DNA from: TCS-49 sp964442515
GTDB taxonomy: Bacteria > Campylobacterota > Campylobacteria > Campylobacterales > Sulfurovaceae
Reading direction: 5' to 3'
Assembly: GCA_964442515.1 (NCBI GenBank)
Contig: CAYUAC010000111.1
Location: 1-6,354, forward strand
DNA: 6,354 nt
The notes beneath the pieces are model-generated. The model was not told where the DNA came from. It saw only the letters and a program-made list of their open reading frames with translations, and did not search any database. The position numbers and the translations under genes are program-made. Within the stretch, counting starts at the first letter, position 1; every line of letters begins with the position of its first letter. Shown here in pieces: positions 1 through 4,888 of the stretch.

Positions 1-1603
1 CCTTTTTGTACCGATACAAAGGAGGCTGGGCAAGATAGAGATACCCCTTTTCGATAACCGGGCGCAAAAAGCGGAAGAAAAAGGTCATCAAAAGCGTCTG
101 GATGTGGCTGCCGTCAACATCGGCGTCGGTCATGATAATGATCTTGTTATAACGCAGCTTGCTTTCATCAAACTCTTCGCCGATGCCACACCCTAAAGCG
201 GTGATCATATTGGCAATCTCATCAGATTTTAAGATCTTATCCAGCCGGCTTTTTTCGACGTTAAGGATCTTACCTTTAAGGGGCATGATCGCTTGAAAAA
301 CCCTGTCACGGCCCTGCTTGGCACTGCCGCCTGCACTGTCGCCCTCGACCAGATAGAGTTCGCTGATTTCGGGATCTTTGCTCTGACAATCAGCCAATTT
401 ACCCGGAAGCGTACCCACACTCATCGCATCTTTTCGCTTGACTAGGTCTTTGGCTCGTTTGGCCGCTTCCCGTCCCTTGGCCGCAAGGATCGCTTTTTCC
501 ATGATCGCTTTGGCCGAATTGGGCGTTTCTTCCATGAATTTGGTAAGCTTTTCATAGGTAAGCTTTTGTACCAAAGGCCGCACATAGCTGCTGCCTAGCT
601 TACCTTTGGTCTGACCTTCAAACTGGGGTTCGGGAACGCGCACGCTGACGACTGCGACCAACCCCTCTTTGGAATCATCGCCGCTTATCTTGGTGCTTTT
701 TTCATTGGCCTTGGCATTGTTGGCGATATATTGCGACAGTGCTCTGGTCACCGCTGCCCTGAAGCCCGCTTCATGCGTACCGCCGTCGGGGGTACGGATA
801 TTATTGACAAAACTAAGGACCCGGTCACTGTCGGCCGTGGAATATTTCATCGCAATATCCATCTCGATATCATCCACGCCTTCGCTGAAATACAGTGTCT
901 CAGAGATCGCTTCGCGGCTGTTCATATCTTCTACAAACTGGATCAAGCCGCCTTCAAAATGAAACTCATCTTTTCTGTCATCTCTTTCATCCACAAGCTT
1001 AATGGTAATACTTGGATTCAGATATGCCAATTCTTTAAAGCGCTTGGCCAAAATATCGTAATCAAACTCCACGCCCTCGGTGAAGATCGATTCATCGGGC
1101 CAGAACGTAATTTTGGTACCCTTTTTACGCATACTGCCGGTAACTTGCAGTTCATGTTGGGGAATGCCTTCTTTAAAATTTTGCTCATAGACGTTGCCGT
1201 TTTTGTATACGGTCAGATCAAGGTTGGAACTCAGCGCGTTCACGACGCTTACGCCCACGCCGTGCAGACCGCCGCTGACTTTGTACGTATCTTTGTCAAA
1301 CTTGCCGCCTGCGTGCAGTACGGTCATGACCACCGTGGCCGCAGCGATCTTTTCGGTGGGGTGGGGATCAACCGGAATCCCCCGGCCGTTGTCTTCTACG
1401 CTGGCGCTGCCGTCTTTTCCAAGAGTGACCTTGATGGTGTCACAATGCCCGGCCATCGCTTCGTCTATGGAGTTGTCAACCACTTCATAGATCAAGTGAT
1501 GCAACCCTTTGGTCGCCGTATCGCCGATATACATACCGGGCCGTTTTCGGACCGCTTCGAGACCTTTTAATACTTTAATATTTCCTGCACCGTATTCGCT
1601 CAT
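1..1603 (-). CDS. gyrB: DNA gyrase subunit B, N-terminal 534 codons (3' end beyond left edge)
   Basis: This is the ATPase subunit of DNA gyrase, the type IIA topoisomerase that introduces negative supercoils with GyrA. The reading frame is open from 1603 to the window edge and covers 534 residues of a protein usually near 770, so part of the TOPRIM domain and the C-terminus lie outside. The GHKL (Bergerat) ATP-binding fold is complete: E40 and N44 in YEVVDNSIDEA, D71-N-G-R-G around residue 71, and the GGLHGVGVSVVNALS ATP lid. The TOPRIM domain shows the catalytic glutamate E420 in EGDSAGGSAKQGRDR, the PLKGKILNVEK segment, and the metal-binding aspartates of TDADVDGSH (D493, D495, D497). I chose ATG at 1603 because AGGG lies six bases upstream. 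An in-frame ATG at 1609 abuts that AGGG and would add only Met-Asp. No disruption is visible. The gene is divergent from rpsU instead of following dnaN. Family assignment is certain. Confidence 0.98.
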   Translation of the reverse strand, partial: MSEYGAGNIKVLKGLEAVRKRPGMYIGDTATKGLHHLIYEVVDNSIDEAMAGHCDTIKVTLGKDGSASVEDNGRGIPVDPHPTEKIAAATVVMTVLHAGGKFDKDTYKVSGGLHGVGVSVVNALSSNLDLTVYKNGNVYEQNFKEGIPQHELQVTGSMRKKGTKITFWPDESIFTEGVEFDYDILAKRFKELAYLNPSITIKLVDERDDRKDEFHFEGGLIQFVEDMNSREAISETLYFSEGVDDIEMDIAMKYSTADSDRVLSFVNNIRTPDGGTHEAGFRAAVTRALSQYIANNAKANEKSTKISGDDSKEGLVAVVSVRVPEPQFEGQTKGKLGSSYVRPLVQKLTYEKLTKFMEETPNSAKAIMEKAILAAKGREAAKRAKDLVKRKDAMSVGTLPGKLADCQSKDPEISELYLVEGDSAGGSAKQGRDRVFQAIMPLKGKILNVEKSRLDKILKSDEIANMITALGCGIGEEFDESKLRYNKIIIMTDADVDGSHIQTLLMTFFFRFLRPVIEKGYLYLAQPPLYRYKK

Positions 1604-1643
1604 ATCCATCCCTGTATGCAATGTAGTTGCTAAGTTTCAGGGT

Positions 1644-1649
1644 ATTTTA
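1644..1649 (-). promoter_or_regulatory. Putative gyrB -10 box (TAAAAT)
   Basis: TAAAAT on the minus strand matches the sigma70 -10 consensus at five of six positions and sits in the GATAAAAT context. Transcription would start near 1637, giving a leader of about 34 bases that holds the AGGG ribosome site at about 1610-1613. No good -35 hexamer is present 16-18 bases upstream. Weak -35 elements are usual in Campylobacterota, so this does not rule the promoter out. The region where a -35 would lie is the rpsU -10 box. Confidence 0.45.
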
Positions 1650-1658
1650 TCCAAAATA

Positions 1659-1667
1659 TGCTATGAT
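1659..1667 (+). promoter_or_regulatory. Putative rpsU extended -10 promoter (TGcTATGAT)
   Basis: TG, one base, then TATGAT forms an extended -10 element on the plus strand. Such elements can work without a strong -35, and none is obvious 17 bases upstream (AGGGTA). The predicted start near 1674 gives a leader of about 30 bases that includes the long Shine-Dalgarno of rpsU. The element lies about 10 bases from the opposing gyrB -10 box, so the two promoters occupy the same DNA face-to-face region. Confidence 0.5.
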
Positions 1668-1688
1668 AACGATTAAATTTTACATGAG

Positions 1689-1698
1689 AGGAGGTGAT
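1689..1698 (+). promoter_or_regulatory. Unusually long Shine-Dalgarno of rpsU (AGGAGGTGAT)
   Basis: Ten consecutive bases, AGGAGGTGAT, are complementary to the canonical 3' tail of bacterial 16S rRNA. They end five bases before the GTG start at 1704. This site decides the rpsU start. ATG triplets at 1684 and 1697 are in other frames and are badly placed relative to the site. The combination of a very strong ribosome site with a non-ATG start is notable for a protein that itself sits beside the anti-Shine-Dalgarno on the 30S subunit. Confidence 0.85.
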
Positions 1699-1703
1699 GT
1701 CAA

Positions 1704-1916
1704 GTGCCCGGTATCAAAGTTGGTAGCAACGAAACCTTTGAACAAGCGTACCGCAAGTTCAAAAAACAGACCGACAGGAACTTGATTGTCACTGAAAAGA
1801 GACAAAGAAGATTCTACGAACCCGCAACCGAGATCCGAAAGAAAGAAAAGATCGCGGCCCGCAAGAAGATGCTGAAGAAGCTGTACATGATGCGGCGTTA
1901 CGAAGCAAGACTCTAA
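1704..1916 (+). CDS. rpsU: 30S ribosomal protein bS21
   Basis: This is a 70-residue basic protein of the small ribosomal subunit, which in known 30S structures sits on the platform next to the anti-Shine-Dalgarno end of 16S rRNA and assists initiation. The sequence is full length and characteristic: MPGIKV at the N-terminus, EQAYRKFKKQTDRNL around residues 13-27, a RRFYEPATE segment, and a lysine/arginine-rich helical tail ending in KKLYMMRRYEARL. That tail is the Campylobacterota form, close to what I recall for Helicobacter and Campylobacter S21. The start is GTG, fixed by the ten-base Shine-Dalgarno at 1689-1698. The gene is divergent from gyrB and stands alone here; in gammaproteobacteria rpsU instead leads the dnaG-rpoD operon. 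Two hairpins follow the stop codon. Identification is near certain from length and sequence. Confidence 0.97.
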   Translation: MPGIKVGSNETFEQAYRKFKKQTDRNLIVTEKRQRRFYEPATEIRKKEKIAARKKMLKKLYMMRRYEARL

Positions 1917-1926
1917 TTTGTCTTTC

Positions 1927-1948
1927 ACTTCCCCTTTTTCGGGGAAGT
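1927..1948. repeat. Perfect 8-bp hairpin after rpsU
   Basis: ACTTCCCC at 1927-1934 and GGGGAAGT at 1941-1948 form a perfect eight-base-pair stem with a six-base loop. It begins ten bases after the rpsU stop codon. There is no U-tract directly after it in either direction, so on its own it is more likely an mRNA 3'-end stabiliser or part of a composite terminator than a classic intrinsic terminator. Because the stem is symmetric it can form on both strands, between two convergent transcription units. Confidence 0.55.
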
Positions 1949-1957
1949 CTCCACTGC

Positions 1958-1997
1958 AAGGGGTCCGACCCCTTTTGGTTCGACACCCGTTTTTTTT
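1958..1997 (+). terminator. Probable rpsU transcription terminator
   Basis: AAGGGGT at 1958-1964 pairs with ACCCCTT at 1968-1974 to make a seven-base-pair GC-rich stem with a three-base loop, followed by TTTT (1973-1976, partly in the stem). A second run of eight T residues lies at 1990-1997. The hairpin is placed well for ending rpsU transcription before the opposing toxin-antitoxin operon. The first T-run is short and is interrupted by GG, so efficiency is uncertain. The outer pair GACACC (1982-1987) and GGTGTC (2005-2010) encloses the T8 run and could form a further hairpin. Confidence 0.5.
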
Positions 1998-2015
1998 CCT
2001 CTTTGGTGTCTATGT

Positions 2016-2318
2016 TTACCTAGCAGCAAGCTTTTTAAAGTTGAGCTCAAGCCTGAAGCCAACGGCATTGGCATAGTCTATTATAGTTGCAAGATTTGGA
2101 AGATGTTTTGTGCTAAGGCTTTCCAATCTTGAGATATTGCTTTTTTTTGTTTGCAGCAACTTAGCAACATCACTTTGTGTCAGGTTAGCAGCTATGCGTG
2201 CTTTAATCATTTGAGATTTGAGTTCATAGATAGGCTGTAGCTGATCATATTCATTGCGTACACCTTCTTTTTGAAGTGCTTTTTCTTTAAATGCTTTAAA
2301 TGTAGGTCTATTTTTCAT
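2016..2318 (-). CDS. HigA-type antitoxin, helix-turn-helix (XRE) protein
   Basis: This 100-residue protein resembles antitoxins paired with Gp49/HigB toxins. Such proteins neutralise the toxin by direct binding and repress their own operon. The N-terminal part (residues 1-30) carries the KALQKEGVRNEYDQLQPIYEL pattern common in this group. A Cro/C1-type helix-turn-helix follows at about 34-70, with TQSDVAKLLQTKKSNISRLE as the helix 2-turn-helix 3 segment. The tail LPNLATIIDYANAVGFRLEL is also typical. The longest frame opens at a TTG at 2324, but I prefer ATG at 2318: an AAAAGGA ribosome site lies eight bases upstream of it and only two bases upstream of the TTG. With that start the gene overlaps the toxin gene by 11 bases, implying coupled translation. 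Toxin-first order is the HigBA arrangement. The exact family name is inferred from sequence pattern and context. Confidence 0.85.
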   Translation of the reverse strand: MKNRPTFKAFKEKALQKEGVRNEYDQLQPIYELKSQMIKARIAANLTQSDVAKLLQTKKSNISRLESLSTKHLPNLATIIDYANAVGFRLELNFKKLAAR

Positions 2319-2637
2319 TTTCAATATCCTTTTTACGAGTTAATGCTATTTTCAACTCTTTTTTAGGTGTCTTTTGTGACTTTTTGACAAACGAATGAAG
2401 AATGACAATAACTTTCCCATCCGTATAACAAAACAGACTCCTGCCTATTCCTTCTTGACCTTTGGCTCTTACTTCAAATAAGCCTTTACCCAGAGAGTCT
2501 GTATAAGGCTTTCCTAGATTGGGACCGATCTCTTCAATCATCTCGAATATATGCAGCAGTTTTGCTAACACTTTATCGGGAAAGTCAAAAGTATCTTGTT
2601 CAACCTTGTCGCTGTAAAAAATTATTTGCCATTTCAT
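2308..2637 (-). CDS. Gp49/HigB-type toxin, RelE-like mRNA interferase family
   Basis: This 109-residue protein matches the phage-derived Gp49-like (HigB/RelE superfamily) toxins, which typically cleave mRNA on the ribosome. Visible family features are the MKWQIIFYSDKVEQD opening, the helical pair at residues 20-40 (LLHIFEMIEEIGPNLGKPYTDSL), the strand segment LFEVRAKGQEGIGRSLFCY at 53-71, and the hallmark C-terminal block HSFVKKSQKTPKKEL at 81-95 followed by a basic helix. Length is normal. Conserved basic residues R57, R66, K85, K86 and K92 are candidates for RNA contact, by inference. The gene is first in a two-gene operon with the antitoxin. No Shine-Dalgarno precedes its ATG, and a strong promoter lies six bases upstream, so leaderless translation is predicted. 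The low GC content compared with flanking genes suggests acquisition by transfer. RNase activity is not demonstrated by sequence. Confidence 0.87.
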   Translation of the reverse strand: MKWQIIFYSDKVEQDTFDFPDKVLAKLLHIFEMIEEIGPNLGKPYTDSLGKGLFEVRAKGQEGIGRSLFCYTDGKVIVILHSFVKKSQKTPKKELKIALTRKKDIENEK

Positions 2638-2643
2638 AGAATG

Positions 2644-2672
2644 ATTATATCAAATATGATAACTTTAATCAA
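2644..2672 (-). promoter_or_regulatory. Sigma70-type promoter of the toxin-antitoxin operon
   Basis: On the minus strand, TTGATT (2672-2667) is followed by a 17-base spacer and a perfect TATAAT (2649-2644). The -10 ends six bases before the toxin ATG at 2637, so transcription should begin at or within a base or two of the start codon. The -35 matches the consensus TTGACA at four of six positions. Confidence 0.75.
2648..2661. promoter_or_regulatory. Candidate antitoxin operator, inverted repeat TATCA-N4-TGATA
   Basis: TATCA at 2648-2652 and TGATA at 2657-2661 form an inverted repeat with a four-base spacer. It lies within the -10/-35 spacer and touches the -10 box of the toxin-antitoxin promoter, where binding would block RNA polymerase. 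Autorepression by the HTH antitoxin through such a site is typical of the family. The half-sites are short and AT-rich, so chance is possible. Confidence 0.4.
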
Positions 2673-2707
2673 TAGTTCAAAATAGAAACATGCATAGGCG
2701 TTAAATA

Positions 2708-2745
2708 AACATAAGCTTCAAAACAATCTACTGAATTAACATAAG
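2708..2745. repeat. 8-bp direct repeat AACATAAG, 30-bp period, upstream of NUDIX gene
   Basis: AACATAAG occurs at 2708-2715 and again at 2738-2745, a start-to-start distance of 30 bases or about three helical turns. The second copy overlaps the -35 box of the NUDIX promoter. This could be a regulator-binding pair, but in such AT-rich DNA a chance repeat is possible. Confidence 0.3.
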
Positions 2746-2764
2746 AAGCTGCTTTTGGTATACT
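2736..2764 (+). promoter_or_regulatory. Sigma70-type extended -10 promoter of the NUDIX gene
   Basis: TTAACA (2736-2741, five of six to consensus) is followed by a 17-base spacer and TATACT (2759-2764, five of six). TG at 2756-2757 makes an extended -10. The box ends six bases before the ATG at 2771, and the bases between contain no purine-rich ribosome site. The mRNA is therefore expected to start at or next to the start codon. Confidence 0.75.
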
Positions 2765-2770
2765 TCGTTT

Positions 2771-3190
2771 ATGGCTTTTGATCCAAAAACACCCTATCTG
2801 ACAACCGACGCAATTATAGAGATGTACAATAATGACCGTTTTGAAGGCATCGTACTGATAAAGCGCAAAAATCCGCCTGAAGGCTTAGCTCTGCCGGGCG
2901 GTTTTGTGGACCGCGGCGAACGCGTCGAAGATGCTTGCAAAAGAGAGATGCAAGAAGAAACGGGCCTTGAAGTGACCCTGACGCGGCTGCTTGGTATCTA
3001 CTCCGACCCCGCGCGTGATCCCAGGCTGCATACGGCTTCGGCGGTCTACATTGCCAAAGCCAGAGGCAAACCCAAAGGCGGCGACGATGCCAAAGAGGCC
3101 CATGTCTATAGATTAGATGAACTGCCTTTGGAGGAGCTGGTTTTTGACCATGCTCAAATTGTGCGGGATTATTTAAAATCCATACACTAA
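2771..3190 (+). CDS. NUDIX hydrolase, ADP-ribose pyrophosphatase-like
   Basis: This 139-residue protein has a complete Nudix box at residues 44-66: G44, E50, R58-E59, E62-E63 and G65-L66 follow the G-x5-E-x7-REUxEExGU pattern, so the metal-binding glutamates are present. Upstream, TTDAIIEMY and GIVLIKRKNPPEGLALPGGFVDRGE, and downstream, HTASAVYIAKARGKPKGGDDAKEAHVYRLDELP with a terminal FDHAQIVRDYL, resemble small ADP-ribose pyrophosphatase-type Nudix enzymes that hydrolyse nucleoside diphosphates linked to another moiety. The actual substrate cannot be read from sequence; ADP-ribose is the best guess. It is probably cytosolic, with no signal peptide or membrane segment. The start at 2771 keeps the family N-terminus; the next Met is residue 18. 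The gene is transcribed alone from its own promoter, divergent from the toxin-antitoxin operon. Its last 18 bases overlap the end of the convergent permease gene. Confidence 0.93.
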   Translation: MAFDPKTPYLTTDAIIEMYNNDRFEGIVLIKRKNPPEGLALPGGFVDRGERVEDACKREMQEETGLEVTLTRLLGIYSDPARDPRLHTASAVYIAKARGKPKGGDDAKEAHVYRLDELPLEELVFDHAQIVRDYLKSIH

Positions 3191-4888
3191 CGGCACGCCG
3201 ATAAGTACGACCGCCGCGTATACGGCGCTGACAAAGGCGCCGGTTTTGGTATAGTCACTAAACTTATAACCGCCCACGCTGCTGACCATGAGGTTGGTCT
3301 GATAGCCGTACGGACTTAAAAAGCTGGCACTTGCGCCGTAAGCTACCGCAAAGATAAAAGGCAGCGCGCTTGCATCCAGACTGAGCGCGGTAGAATAGGC
3401 AATGGGAAAGCTCAGGGCCGCAGCGGCGTTGTTGGTGATGATTTCAGTCAGCAGATAAGTTAGTAAAAACACGCCCACAAAGCTGCCGTATACGCCCCAG
3501 CTGCCAAAGATGCCGATCAGGGCATCGGCGAAGCTTTGAGCCAGCCCGGTATCGATCATCACCGCCGCCACGCTGAGTGCGGAACCCACGATCAGCACGA
3601 TTTGGTAGGGAAAACGCCGCTTGATTTCACCCATTCGCAAAAATCCCGCCGCCAGATACAGTGCCAGGACAATCAGCAGCGCCTTGAACAGACTGAGAAT
3701 GCCAAAAGCACCGGCAAGGACCGCACACAGAAACGAACCAAGCACAAGTGCGCTTTGGGACTTGGTAAGACTTTTGCTTTTATTGATATTGGAGAGGATA
3801 TGAAAGTTTTTGGCGATATTGTCCCGGCCGTAAAAGTCGCTGCCCACCGCAAGCACCAGCGTATCGCCGACTTGCAGGGTTGCGCTGCCAATCGCACTGA
3901 CATCCTCGCCGCCGCTTTTCATCGCAACGATTGCCGCGTCAAACTTTGAGCGAAAATTGCTGTCTTTGACCTGCTTGCCGATCAGGCTGGATTCGTTGGA
4001 GATGATCACTTCCACCAGGTTGGAACCAAGGTCCATCTTTTCATCAGTGAGATTGAGGCCTTTGAACCTCTTGAGGATTTCAATGTGGGCGATATCGCCG
4101 CTAAAGATCAGTACGTCATCTTCGTAGATGATCTCTTTGGGGCTCACCGGCGCCAGAAAGTGGCCGTCTCTTTTGATTTCGACCAAAAAGATCTCTTTAA
4201 GATTTCTCAGGCCGTTTTCTTCGACGCTTTTGCCTACCAGCGAGCAGTTTTTAGCAACCCTGGTTTCGATAAACCAGTCTTTTGGTTTTGTCTGCTTGTT
4301 TTCATACGCAGGCAGAAAACGCGAGGCAAACAGCAGCGCCGCAATCCCAAACACCGTGATCGCTGCGCCTACGAGGAAAAAGTCAAATATTTGCAGGCTT
4401 GGCAAGCCCTCTTTGATGGCAAAAGAGTTGACGATAAGATTGGTTGAGGTACCAATCAGCGTCATCGTTCCCCCAAAGATCGCGCTGTAGCTGAGGGGAA
4501 TAAGCAGCTTTGAGGGCTTGTGATACGCATTGCTTTTGATCGTGGCAATAAGCGAGGCTACCACGGCGGTATTGTTTAAAAACGCCGACACCGCGGAGGT
4601 GAAAAAGCCAAGGCGCAGCAGGCTGGCGTAATACCCCGGCGTGATCAGCCTGTTTGAGAGGTCTTTGACAAAGGTGGTCTTTTCAATCGCCAGCGAGAGG
4701 ATCAAAAGCAGCGCCAGCGTCAGAAGCGAACTGTTGACGTAGTTGCCCGCCCACTGTTCAAACTCCAGCAGTCCAAACAGATAATAACTACCCGCCACCG
4801 CGGTAAAAATCAGCGCCGGGTCAAAGCGGTTTTGCACCAGCAGCGCCAAAAGCGCCAGCAGCGAAAACGCGACAAAAAGTTGTTCCAT
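3173..4888 (-). CDS. SLC13-family permease with two RCK_C (TrkA_C) domains, probable sulfate transporter
   Basis: This 571-residue inner-membrane protein belongs to the SLC13/divalent anion:sodium symporter superfamily. Hydrophobic segments fill residues 1-195 and 377-570. The first half carries SAFLNNTAVV (NNT at 105-107) and GTMTLIGTSTNL (to 151); the second repeat carries TEIITNNAAAAL (NN at 486-487) and SPYGYQTNLMV (525-535). These paired motifs line the anion and cation sites in the family. Between the halves lie two soluble RCK_C domains, about 205-272 and 289-352, each with a VGK/IGK turn and a GD-type strand (EDDVLIFSG, VGDTLVLAVG). The same design occurs in Chlamydomonas SAC1/SLT proteins and in bacterial permeases found beside cysDN. 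The frame extends to a GTG at 4909, but ATG at 4888 shares its A with the cysN stop (TGATG), indicating coupled translation, so I use it. Sulfate as substrate is inferred from the neighbour; Na+ coupling is likely but not shown. Confidence 0.9.
   Translation of the reverse strand: MEQLFVAFSLLALLALLVQNRFDPALIFTAVAGSYYLFGLLEFEQWAGNYVNSSLLTLALLLILSLAIEKTTFVKDLSNRLITPGYYASLLRLGFFTSAVSAFLNNTAVVASLIATIKSNAYHKPSKLLIPLSYSAIFGGTMTLIGTSTNLIVNSFAIKEGLPSLQIFDFFLVGAAITVFGIAALLFASRFLPAYENKQTKPKDWFIETRVAKNCSLVGKSVEENGLRNLKEIFLVEIKRDGHFLAPVSPKEIIYEDDVLIFSGDIAHIEILKRFKGLNLTDEKMDLGSNLVEVIISNESSLIGKQVKDSNFRSKFDAAIVAMKSGGEDVSAIGSATLQVGDTLVLAVGSDFYGRDNIAKNFHILSNINKSKSLTKSQSALVLGSFLCAVLAGAFGILSLFKALLIVLALYLAAGFLRMGEIKRRFPYQIVLIVGSALSVAAVMIDTGLAQSFADALIGIFGSWGVYGSFVGVFLLTYLLTEIITNNAAAALSFPIAYSTALSLDASALPFIFAVAYGASASFLSPYGYQTNLMVSSVGGYKFSDYTKTGAFVSAVYAAVVLIGVPLVYGF

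Noticed and set aside
731..1570. Long plus-strand open frame of 279 codons opposite gyrB
   Set aside because: It is codon-aligned antisense to gyrB, has no recognisable domain, and its length follows from the codon usage of the real gene.
1684..1726. Possible leader peptides starting at ATG 1684 or ATG 1697 ahead of rpsU
   Set aside because: ATG 1684 has no ribosome site. ATG 1697 lies within the rpsU Shine-Dalgarno itself, only two bases after AGGAGG, and opens a nine-codon frame. Neither is supported.
1680..1986. Two minus-strand open frames opposite rpsU
   Set aside because: They cover a clear bS21 gene on the other strand and have no protein-like features or ribosome sites.
1958..1990. 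tRNA-like fragment suggested by GGTTCGA next to a GC-rich stem
   Set aside because: The T-loop-like string is not flanked by a proper T-stem, and no acceptor, anticodon or D arm can be found around it.
2016..3190. Possible joint anti-phage unit of toxin, antitoxin and NUDIX hydrolase
   Set aside because: The NUDIX gene is on the opposite strand with its own promoter and has an ordinary housekeeping-type sequence and higher GC. Nothing links it functionally to the toxin module beyond adjacency.
3536..4490. Several plus-strand open frames opposite the permease
   Set aside because: They are antisense shadows with no conserved motif; the minus-strand frame has paired SLC13 motifs and two RCK_C domains.
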